Below, one piece after another: positions 6,391 through 12,863 of a stretch of 12,863 bases of DNA. The first letter of the stretch is position 1, and each line of letters starts with the position of its first letter. The stretch is from Thermoflexales bacterium. Lineage in GTDB: Bacteria > Chloroflexota > Anaerolineae > Fen-1058. The position numbers and the translations under genes were made by a program. The DNA lies in assembly GCA_017882055.1 (NCBI GenBank), contig JADGQE010000056.1, forward strand, positions 1 through 12,863, given 5' to 3'. Below the pieces are notes generated by a model. It ran no database searches, was not told the DNA's origin, and saw nothing but the letters and a program-made list of their open reading frames with translations.

Positions 6391-9225
6391 GTCCCTGGAG
6401 TCTCGCTTCACCACCACCAGCGTCAAGTCATCGAAGGGCAGTTCTTCGCCGACGAAGGCTTCAACGGCCAGCTGAATCGCCGCCACAATCTCTTCCGCGG
6501 ATTGTTCGCAGTGGGTGCGGATGATGTGCTCCAGCCGCTCGACACCGAACTCTTCACCTTGATAATTCAACGCTTCGGTCAGGCCGTCGGTATACAAAGC
6601 CACCACATCTCCGCTGTCCAACGCGATGCGATTGTCGGTCAGGTTCACTTCCGGCACGACGCCGAGCGCGATGCCGTGCACGCTGAGATACTTCGTTTCG
6701 CCCGATCGGGTGTTGAACCAGATCGGCGGATTGTGCCCGGCATTGGCGTAGGTGAAGGTGGCCCGCCTCGGATCGAGCACGCCGTAAAACACGGTCACGA
6801 ATAAATCTGAGCGCGCGTCTAATATGATCAGTTCATTCGTGCGGTGCAGCGCGTCGGCCGGGGCGCGGCCGCTCATCGCTGTGGCGCGCATCAGCGTGCG
6901 GCTCAAGGCCATGAATAACGCGGCGGGCACACCTTTGTCGGCCACATCCGCAATGACCAGACCCCAGTGGCCATTGGCCAGCCGCATGAAGTCGTAGAAG
7001 TCGCCGCCGACGCGCCGCGCCGATCGCCAGTAAGCCGAGAGATCAAAGCCGGGGATGCCGGGACAGCCTTCCGGCAGGAAACTCTTTTGAATCTCGCGCG
7101 CCAGATCGAGTTCTTTCTCCAATAATTTGCGGCTGGCGAGCTCGGCTTGCAGCTGCACGTTCTCGATCGCGACGGCGGCCTGGCCGGCGATGCCGATCAA
7201 GATGTTCAACCGGCGTTGATTGATCAAGAGATCATCCGCGCCTCGATCGATCAGCAGTGTCCCGACAACTTCGCCGCGCGCGCGCAGGGGCAGCGCGATG
7301 GGCGACTGCAATTGCAACAGGCGCATGAGTCGATCCGGTGCGAAACGGTCGGCTTGCACGCGGTCCGATCGATCGGCTTTGCCCAGCGGCCATTCGTCCC
7401 ACGGAATGCGCAGCGCGGTAAATTCGGCCAGAGCGGCCTGCGGCAAGCCGTAAGCTTCGGAGCCGACAAACGCTTGCCGATCCGCATCCCACAAAAACAC
7501 AGCGCACATTTCCACGCCGATCAACAGCGGTGTCAGTCGAACGATGGTGCTGAGGATTTCACGGAGATCGGTTTGCGAGCCAACCGCTTCGGCGACTTGC
7601 AGCAGTGCCGTGCTGACCCACGCCTCCTCGCGTTGAGCGAGGGCGAGCTGCGCGCTCTCGATCGCCATTGCCGCCTGATTGGCAATACCACCGATTAAAG
7701 CCGCTTTGCGCCGTGTGAGAATTTGATCCGGCGTTGCACCGATCCACATCACGCCGCTCAATTCGCCGTGCGCCATGACGGGCAGCCCCAGCACGTCACC
7801 TGGCCCGAATAATTTGGCAATCAGATCATCTAGACCTGCGGTGGGCCGCATGATGGGTTTGCAAGTTTGATGAATCTCGTCCAGCAGCAGGCTATCGCCG
7901 GGCTTCAACCGCAGGCTGCTGAATTCTTCGGCATGGTCGTCAATGCCAAACGCGGCTTGCGCGCGAAATACACCGGCCGCGCCATCGGCCAACATGATGC
8001 CGCAGCGATCGATGCCTGACAGCATCGGCGTGATGCGTACCACCGTATCGAGTACTTCCTCCAGGCTCGTCGCCTGTCCGGTGGCTTCGGCTACTTGCAA
8101 CAGCGCCGTGCTGATCCACGCTTGCTCGCGTTCGGCCGCATACAACCGCGCTTCGTGAATGGCAATCGCGATTTGATCGGCCAGCGTGCGCAAGATGTAA
8201 ATATCCTCGTCGCCAAAGGCCGAGGGTTGATCACTCTCAACATCGATCGCGCCGATGGTCTCACTACCGAAGATCAAGGGGACAGCCAGTTCCGATCGCG
8301 TTTCGGCCAGCGTAGCCTGCGGCCAGTAACGGGACTCCGCCGAAACATCGGGTACCAGTAGGAATTCGCCGTTCTCGACGACCCAGCCGATGATGCCTTG
8401 CCCGACGTGCATGTGCTGGTTGTGCAGCGCTTCGCTCGTGGCGCCTTCAAACACGATGCGGTTGGAATGCTCTTCACGCACACAGATTGCCACAAAGTAG
8501 TAGCTGAAGGTCGTGCGCACCAGTTCGACCGTTTGATGGAACAAGGTGTCCAGATCGAGAATGCCCGCAATTTGCTGATTGACCTGGCTGATCAACTGCA
8601 GCTGCCCCGTGCGCCAGCGTTCCTGGGCCAGTAAGCGGCTGTTGGCAATGGCCGCTGCCGCCTGATTGCCGACAATGGACAACAAGCGCAAATGATTTTC
8701 GGTGAAGGCGCCGGTCTCGCGGCTTTGAATCGACAGTGCGCCGACGGCCATGTCGCGCGCGATCAATGGCACGAACACCGCCGATCGCGGCGGCGTGGCA
8801 CTATCGTAACGCGGCCGGGCCGGCAGTGAATCGAGTTCGCGCTCGAAGTCATGCACCAGCAAGGGTTGGCGTGACTGGCGCGTCCAGCCGATCAAGCCAG
8901 GATTGCCGTGCAGGTTGAAGCGCTGCGGTTCGAGTCGTTGCCCGTCGCGTATCCAGATGCGAATGTCGTACCAGTCACCGTCGAACAGACCCAGTTGAAA
9001 AGTCGAAGACTCCACGATGTCGGAAGCGCGTCGATAGATCAGCTCGCACAACTCGTCGGTGTCGAGGCGCGCTTCGCCAATCGCCCGGCCGGCTTCGGCC
9101 AGCGCGGAGAGTTCACGCACCTGCCGCACCAGTTCGCGGCGCGAAGCCAGACGCTGGCGCAAGATCAACGTCAGGGCAATCAGCGCGGCGCAGGCCAGCA
9201 CAATCAGTAGGGGCATGATGTCCAT
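6382..9225 (-). CDS. Membrane-anchored protein with four GAF domains and a SpoIIE-type PP2C phosphatase
   Basis: This 947-residue protein begins with one membrane helix (about 4-22) and a short coiled linker, followed by four GAF sensor domains (about 45-195, 205-355, 370-525, 540-700), a helical linker (LEKELDLAREIQKSFLP, about 710-727) and a C-terminal SpoIIE/PP2C serine-threonine phosphatase. Phosphatase metal motifs are complete: GGDFYDF (740-746), IADVADKGVPAALFMA, YTDGLTEA (D880) and FDDLTL (931-936). Such proteins usually dephosphorylate an anti-sigma-factor antagonist in response to ligands bound by GAF; no antagonist or anti-sigma gene is in the window. GAF3 and GAF4 share a nearly identical linker (EAWVSTALLQVAEA type), showing internal duplication. 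The start lacks a clear ribosome site; a TACAAT -10 box sits at 9247-9242. The last codons run into the 7-bp repeat. It is divergent from the REC-ATPase operon. Confidence 0.93.
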   Translation of the reverse strand: MDIMPLLIVLACAALIALTLILRQRLASRRELVRQVRELSALAEAGRAIGEARLDTDELCELIYRRASDIVESSTFQLGLFDGDWYDIRIWIRDGQRLEPQRFNLHGNPGLIGWTRQSRQPLLVHDFERELDSLPARPRYDSATPPRSAVFVPLIARDMAVGALSIQSRETGAFTENHLRLLSIVGNQAAAAIANSRLLAQERWRTGQLQLISQVNQQIAGILDLDTLFHQTVELVRTTFSYYFVAICVREEHSNRIVFEGATSEALHNQHMHVGQGIIGWVVENGEFLLVPDVSAESRYWPQATLAETRSELAVPLIFGSETIGAIDVESDQPSAFGDEDIYILRTLADQIAIAIHEARLYAAEREQAWISTALLQVAEATGQATSLEEVLDTVVRITPMLSGIDRCGIMLADGAAGVFRAQAAFGIDDHAEEFSSLRLKPGDSLLLDEIHQTCKPIMRPTAGLDDLIAKLFGPGDVLGLPVMAHGELSGVMWIGATPDQILTRRKAALIGGIANQAAMAIESAQLALAQREEAWVSTALLQVAEAVGSQTDLREILSTIVRLTPLLIGVEMCAVFLWDADRQAFVGSEAYGLPQAALAEFTALRIPWDEWPLGKADRSDRVQADRFAPDRLMRLLQLQSPIALPLRARGEVVGTLLIDRGADDLLINQRRLNILIGIAGQAAVAIENVQLQAELASRKLLEKELDLAREIQKSFLPEGCPGIPGFDLSAYWRSARRVGGDFYDFMRLANGHWGLVIADVADKGVPAALFMALSRTLMRATAMSGRAPADALHRTNELIILDARSDLFVTVFYGVLDPRRATFTYANAGHNPPIWFNTRSGETKYLSVHGIALGVVPEVNLTDNRIALDSGDVVALYTDGLTEALNYQGEEFGVERLEHIIRTHCEQSAEEIVAAIQLAVEAFVGEELPFDDLTLVVVKRDSRDEG

Positions 9226-9279
9226 GAAGAAGGCTTAATTTATTGTAGACAAGACTGAAGGCGCGGACGGCCTTGCACG

Positions 9280-9487
9280 TTGGTCATAGGAATTCTCATT
9301 TTGGCAACTGTCATTCCGAGCGGAGCGACGCCTGGCGGCCCACCGGCGCACAGCGCCGGACATGGGCGGAATCTCTGCCTCGGCAAGTCCAAGCATTGGC
9401 CAGCAAAGAGATTCCGCCCATGTCCGCCATGAAACGGCGGTGGCGCGCCAGGCGGAATGACAAATTGAGAATTGCTGCATTGGTCAT
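9280..9487. repeat. MITE-like long inverted repeat flanked by an 8-bp direct repeat
   Basis: This is the spacer between the phosphatase gene and the REC-ATPase gene. Its outer arms are TGTCATTCCG at 9309-9318 and the inverse ending at 9462. The inner arms, 9357-9376 and 9407-9426, pair perfectly over 20 bp (including GGACATGGGCGGAATCTCT), around a 30-base loop. Arms are interrupted by an asymmetric stretch in the left half. The direct repeat TTGGTCAT stands at 9280-9287 and 9480-9487 and could be a target duplication. No reading frame of note lies inside, so this is a non-autonomous palindromic element. TGTCATTCCGAGCG... elements of this kind are widespread in intergenic DNA of several bacterial phyla, as far as I recall. 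Confidence 0.75.
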
Positions 9488-9522
9488 TGATTATACCGTG
9501 ATGTCCTCATTCATGCATTCGG

Positions 9523-9551
9523 TTGCCAACGCTTGTCTTTTGTGTTAGAGT
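9523..9551 (+). promoter_or_regulatory. Candidate promoter of the REC-ATPase / sirtuin / kinase operon
   Basis: TTGCCA (9523-9528) and TAGAGT (9546-9551) are 17 bp apart, with five and four consensus bases. The start of transcription would be near 9558, leaving a leader of about 12 bases that begins at the AGGA ribosome site (9559-9562). The short leader makes this a moderate call. Confidence 0.4.
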
Positions 9552-9569
9552 TTCAGTCAGGATGCCCCC

Positions 9570-10709
9570 ATGCCCGCCAAGATTCTGATCGTTGATGATG
9601 ATCTGCAAAGCCTCAAATTGATTGGCTTGATGTTACAGCGGCGCGGCCACACGATCACGGCGGCGCAGAGCGGCGCGCAGGCGCTCGCCAAAGTCGAGTC
9701 GGATGTCCCCGATCTCGTGATCCTCGACGTGATGATGCCGGGTATCGATGGCTTTGAAGTATGCCGGCGGCTGCGCAGCGATCCCAGGACCAGTCGCGTC
9801 CCCATCATCCTATTCACGGCCAAGAACCAGGTCAGCGATAAAGTGGCCGGGTTCCAGGCCGGGGCCGATGATTTTCTGACGAAGCCGGTTCATCCCAACG
9901 AACTGGCTTCGCGCGTTGATGCGGCCTTGCAGCGCACTTTGCGAATCGAGCCGGCTGCGGCTCTATCGGGCGCAGCGCGCGTGATCGGGTTTCTGGGCGT
10001 CGCGGGCGGCGTCGGCACCACGACACTGGCCTTGAATGTGGCCGCGGCGCTGGCAAATAGCACTCCGGCCAGTCCGGTGATCCTGGCTGATCTCCAATCG
10101 AGTGCGGCCAATGTGGCCATGCAGCTGCGGCTCGAATCGGCGGGTGGACTCGCTTCACTGATCAATAGCCCGGTTCACGAGATCGATGCCGCACGGGCTG
10201 CCTCGCAGCTGATCCGTCATTCCAGCGGGGTTCTGCTGTTGATGTCGACACCCGATCTGCGTGCCAGTATGACGACGCTGCCGGAAGCGCAGTTGCAGGC
10301 CATTATCCGCAGTCTGGCGCAGCTGGGGCAGACGGTTCTGCTCGATCTGGGCAGCACGTTGGATGAAAGCACGATCGCGGCTTTGCAGCTCTGCCAGCTG
10401 CTGGTGCTGGTGATCGAGCCGCAGCGGCTGGCGGTGACTGTGGCCCAGAACATGATTGCCGCGCTGAATCGGCGGGGTATCCCGTCCGATCGATTGGTGC
10501 TGGCGCTGATCAATCACGTCGCCGGCGCAGCGACGCTGGATAAGCGCACGATTGAGAGCCTGCTCCAACTTCCGGTCAGCAGCTTCATCCCGCCCGCGCC
10601 CGAGGCCGCCTCTGAGGCAGTGGAACAGGCCGCCTTGATGATTCATTTGCAGCCCGGCAGCTTGATTGCCGATCAGTTCCGCAGCCTGGCTCAGCGCCTG
10701 ACGACTTAG
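9570..10709 (+). CDS. Response-regulator receiver domain fused to a TadZ/CpaE-like ATPase
   Basis: Residues 1-120 are a complete receiver domain: acidic pocket D9/D10, phospho-acceptor D53 (ILDVMMPG), T83 (LFTAKNQ) and K105 (FLTKPV). Residues 137-375 are a ParA/MinD-fold domain. Its P-loop is GVAGGVGTTT (143-152); both lysines of the classical KGGxGKT are replaced (A145 and T150), while the downstream ADLQ (D174) and LLDLGS strands are kept. A receiver in front of an atypical MinD-like domain is the TadZ/CpaE plan, which positions Tad pilus machinery at a cell pole. No other tad/cpa genes are present, so a different localising or scaffolding job is possible. The ATG at 9570 follows AGGA with a seven-base gap. 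Its stop directly abuts the sirtuin start, so the two are probably translationally coupled. The GAF-kinase two genes on is the likely phosphodonor. Confidence 0.88.
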   Translation: MPAKILIVDDDLQSLKLIGLMLQRRGHTITAAQSGAQALAKVESDVPDLVILDVMMPGIDGFEVCRRLRSDPRTSRVPIILFTAKNQVSDKVAGFQAGADDFLTKPVHPNELASRVDAALQRTLRIEPAAALSGAARVIGFLGVAGGVGTTTLALNVAAALANSTPASPVILADLQSSAANVAMQLRLESAGGLASLINSPVHEIDAARAASQLIRHSSGVLLLMSTPDLRASMTTLPEAQLQAIIRSLAQLGQTVLLDLGSTLDESTIAALQLCQLLVLVIEPQRLAVTVAQNMIAALNRRGIPSDRLVLALINHVAGAATLDKRTIESLLQLPVSSFIPPAPEAASEAVEQAALMIHLQPGSLIADQFRSLAQRLTT

Positions 10710-11468
10710 ATGATTGAACTGATCCAGCGCGCAGCCGAACTGCTCGCACACGCCCGGCATGCGATCGCTCTGACTGGCGCGGGAATCAGCACACCTTCTG
10801 GCATACCGGATTTTCGGACCAGGGGCAGCGGACTGTGGTCCAACTATGATCCGATGAAGGTGGCTACCATCTACGCTTTTCGCCAGCGGCCACACGAGTT
10901 CTATGAATGGATCCGGCCATTGGTGCAATCGATGCGCGCTGCCCGGCCCAATGCGGCGCATTTAGCGCTGGCTGAACTGGAAGCGGTCGGAATCATCAAG
11001 ACCTTGATCACGCAGAACATTGACGGCTTGCATCAACGCGCCGGTTCGCGGGCTGTGATTGAACTGCACGGCAACACTCGAACCGCGACCTGCATTCGAT
11101 GTTACGCGGTCTACGCGACAGCGGGTTTCGTCGAAGAAGCGATCGATCGCGGTGAGATACCGCATTGCCCGGCCTGTGGCGGCATTCTTAAGCCTAACGT
11201 TATCTTGTATGGCGAAGCTCTGCCGGTCCAGGCGTTGATGGCGGCTAAACGCGCCGCGCTGGCGTGTGATCTGATGCTGGTCACCGGCTCATCGCTTGAA
11301 GTTGCGCCCGCGTCCGATCTGCCGATCATGGCAATCAAACGGCAAGTCGCCCTGGTCCTGATCAATCAGGACCAAACCTATCTGGATCAACAGAGCGATG
11401 TGGTGCTGCATGCGGATGTCGCCGAAGTGCTGCCCCAAATAGCGGCCCTGTGCCGAAATTACACCTGA
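10710..11468 (+). CDS. cobB: SIR2-family NAD-dependent protein deacylase (sirtuin)
   Basis: Sirtuins remove acyl groups from lysines using NAD, giving nicotinamide and O-acyl-ADP-ribose. The 252-residue protein has all core motifs: GAGIS (23-27) and SGIPDFR for NAD, TQNIDGLH (101-108), catalytic H120 in ELHG, a four-cysteine zinc site C128/C131 and C153/C156, PNVILYGE, and GSSLEVAP. In the acyl-pocket helix (FYEWIRPL) Y65 is present, but the residue three places on is Ile, not the Arg of the Y-x-x-R pair that marks desuccinylase-type sirtuins; I infer a deacetylase, though alignment there is by eye. The ATG starts on the base after the stop of the REC-ATPase gene, and the kinase gene follows 20 bp downstream, so all three are probably one transcript. 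The symbol is by family only. Confidence 0.93.
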   Translation: MIELIQRAAELLAHARHAIALTGAGISTPSGIPDFRTRGSGLWSNYDPMKVATIYAFRQRPHEFYEWIRPLVQSMRAARPNAAHLALAELEAVGIIKTLITQNIDGLHQRAGSRAVIELHGNTRTATCIRCYAVYATAGFVEEAIDRGEIPHCPACGGILKPNVILYGEALPVQALMAAKRAALACDLMLVTGSSLEVAPASDLPIMAIKRQVALVLINQDQTYLDQQSDVVLHADVAEVLPQIAALCRNYT

Positions 11469-11488
11469 AACAACAGGCAGACTCTAAC

Positions 11489-12685
11489 ATGTCGCAAGCA
11501 TCTCTTGAAGATCAGCTGGAACGCTACCGGCGTCTGCTGTCACTCAGCCAGGTCCTCACTTCGACGCTCGATCTCTTTGCGCTGCTGGACTTAATCGTGA
11601 ATGCGGCGCGTGATCTAACCCACACCGAGGCGGCTTCGATCTTGCTGTTGGATGCCAAAACCGGCCAGCTCTATTTCGAGGCGGCCAGCGGCAGCAAGAG
11701 TGAAGAGGTCAAACGTGAAGCAGTTCCGGCCGACAGCGTGGCCGGCTGGGTGGTGCGTGAGGGCCAGCCACTGATCATCGCCGACGTATCCAGGGACACA
11801 CGTTTCTTTGCGCAGATGGACGAGCGCATCGGCTTCCATACGCGATCACTGATTGCTGTGCCGATGAAAGTCAAAGACCGCGTCATCGGTGCGCTGGAAG
11901 CTGTCAACCGGGTGGGTGATACCCCCTTCAGTATTGAAGACATCGAGATGCTGACGACGCTGAGCGCGCAAGCCGCTGTCGCCATTGAGAACGCACGTCT
12001 GTTTCACCAAAGCGACTTGATCTCCGAGATGGTTCATGAACTGCGCAGCCCGTTGACCAGCATCGTCGCTTACAGCGAACTACTCGTGAATCGCCCCATC
12101 GAGCCGGACATGGCCCATGGTTTCATCGAAACGATTTACCAGGAAGCCATCCGCCTATCGAGCATGACGAATGACTTCCTCGAATTGAGCCGATTGCAGT
12201 CTGGGCGGGTGCGCCTGCAGATGATCGCCGTTGACATCAACCCTCTGGTCGACGACGTGATCACGCTGCTCAAGCCGCAGGCCGATGAGCGCGGCTTGCA
12301 AATCGGCAGCCGTCTGCCCGCTCAAGGGGTGCAGGTGATTGGCGATCGCGATCGCCTGCGGCAAGTGATCGTCAACCTCACCTCGAATGCCATCAAGTAC
12401 AATCGACCCGGCGGATCGGTTTCGCTGGAAGTTGAGCCATTGGCCGAGTTGGGTCACGTGCGGATCAGCGTGCGCGACACCGGCAAGGGCATTCCGGCCA
12501 AGGATCTGCCGCACATCTTTGAGAAGTTCTATCGCGTGGCTGATACCGAAGGAACGGTGCCGGGCACAGGGTTGGGGCTTAAAATCGTCAAACAAATCAT
12601 CGATGCGCATGGCAGCCACATCACGGTGGACAGCGAAGTCAATGTGGGAACGACTTTTAGCTTCACACTTAAAATGGCTCAGTAG
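11489..12685 (+). CDS. Soluble GAF-domain sensor histidine kinase
   Basis: The 398-residue kinase has a short N-terminal coiled segment, one GAF domain (about 27-170), a HisKA dimerisation domain with phospho-acceptor H183 (MVHELRSPLTSI), and a HATPase_c domain with N box (NLTSNAIKYN, N300), G1 (DTGKGI), F box (FEKFYR) and G2 (GTGLGL). All ATP-binding motifs are intact. There is no membrane helix or periplasmic loop, so it senses a cytoplasmic signal through GAF. I chose the ATG at 11489, since the family N-terminus begins there; the frame is open to a GTG at 11450 inside the sirtuin gene, but no ribosome site precedes it. The only receiver domain in the window is in the REC-ATPase protein two genes upstream, which is the likely target. 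No terminator is clear after the stop. Confidence 0.93.
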   Translation: MSQASLEDQLERYRRLLSLSQVLTSTLDLFALLDLIVNAARDLTHTEAASILLLDAKTGQLYFEAASGSKSEEVKREAVPADSVAGWVVREGQPLIIADVSRDTRFFAQMDERIGFHTRSLIAVPMKVKDRVIGALEAVNRVGDTPFSIEDIEMLTTLSAQAAVAIENARLFHQSDLISEMVHELRSPLTSIVAYSELLVNRPIEPDMAHGFIETIYQEAIRLSSMTNDFLELSRLQSGRVRLQMIAVDINPLVDDVITLLKPQADERGLQIGSRLPAQGVQVIGDRDRLRQVIVNLTSNAIKYNRPGGSVSLEVEPLAELGHVRISVRDTGKGIPAKDLPHIFEKFYRVADTEGTVPGTGLGLKIVKQIIDAHGSHITVDSEVNVGTTFSFTLKMAQ

Positions 12686-12764
12686 GCTAAACGCCATCAC
12701 CTGGACGCGGGGTTCGTTTCAAGCAGCTGGGTTTTCCGGCGGCTTCGCAGTTTAATTCGTCGCC

Positions 12765-12793
12765 TTGTCATATTGTGCGGCGGCTGGTATAAT
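12765..12793 (+). promoter_or_regulatory. Strong extended -10 promoter of the tRNA gene
   Basis: TTGTCA (12765-12770) and a perfect TATAAT (12788-12793) are 17 bp apart, and TGG directly before TATAAT gives an extended -10. Transcription would start near 12800, about 30 bases before the tRNA. Confidence 0.8.
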
Positions 12794-12829
12794 TTTGCCC
12801 GCGTTACTACCGACCCATGTTTAGTCATT

Positions 12830-12863
12830 GCCACCCTAGCTCAATCGGCAGAGCAACCGCTTC
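12830..12863 (+). tRNA. tRNA gene, 5' part only (probably tRNA-Thr(CGT))
   Basis: The last 34 bases fit tRNA positions 1-34: acceptor strand GCCACCC, T8 A9, D arm GCTC-AATCGGCA-GAGC, A26, anticodon stem ACCGC, then T32 T33 and the first anticodon base C34. The window ends there, so the rest of the anticodon is not seen. The GCC start of the acceptor and the D arm resemble bacterial tRNA-Thr, and C34 then gives CGT. Other C34 tRNAs are not excluded. Confidence 0.75.

Noticed and set aside
5809..6804. 331-codon + strand frame across RAYT, repeats and the phosphatase 3' end
   Set aside because: It spans three unrelated features and its middle is translated REP and heptamer repeat; no domain or ribosome site.
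11450..11488. GTG start for the histidine kinase inside the sirtuin gene
   Set aside because: No ribosome site and no family-like residues before the ATG at 11489.
12686..12764. Terminator after the histidine kinase gene
   Set aside because: GC-rich stretches and short T runs are present, but I find no convincing stem followed by a T tract.

Overview
The window looks like a chromosomal segment of a free-living, moderately GC-rich bacterium, most likely a member of the Chloroflexota (Anaerolineae-like). I infer this from the style of the genes: many GAF domains, a SpoIIE-type phosphatase, a receiver domain fused to a TadZ-like ATPase, and heptamer-rich spacers. No marker gene fixes the taxon. 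Codon use and GC are fairly even, so most of the window reads as native chromosome with several small mobile or decaying insertions.

Layout. Positions 1-1811 are a damaged zone. The 5' part of a histidine-phosphatase gene (+ strand) and the 5' part of a nucleotidyltransferase gene (- strand) face each other and both stop at an intact ISH3-like insertion sequence (about 95-1375). Positions 1940-2964 hold a fumarylacetoacetate-hydrolase-family gene (- strand), followed with an ATGA overlap by the frameshifted remnant of a GNAT acetyltransferase. A compact divergent promoter region (about 2955-3033) separates these from ppk1, polyphosphate kinase (3105-5243, + strand), which ends at a hairpin terminator. 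Positions 5269-6490 are a repeat-rich zone: a REP-associated tyrosine transposase (RAYT) gene with GC-rich REP-like hairpins on both sides, a duplicated 3' end of the neighbouring phosphatase gene, and a 7-bp tandem repeat.

Positions 6382-12685 are a signal-transduction neighbourhood. A large membrane-anchored protein with four GAF domains and a SpoIIE/PP2C phosphatase lies on the - strand. It is divergent from a tight + strand operon: receiver domain fused to a TadZ/CpaE-like ATPase, then a SIR2 deacetylase starting at the next base, then a soluble GAF-histidine kinase 20 bp later. The kinase and the receiver are the obvious phosphotransfer pair. The sirtuin between them is the unusual member. 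The divergent spacer (9226-9569) carries a long hairpin, MITE-like element flanked by an 8-bp direct repeat. The window ends inside a tRNA gene, probably tRNA-Thr(CGT), preceded by a near-perfect extended -10 promoter.

The window shows no CRISPR array, phage genes or known defence system. The most interesting parts are the RAYT/REP unit with its duplicated gene end, the kinase-sirtuin-receiver/ATPase operon, and the IS-bounded deletion scar at the left edge.
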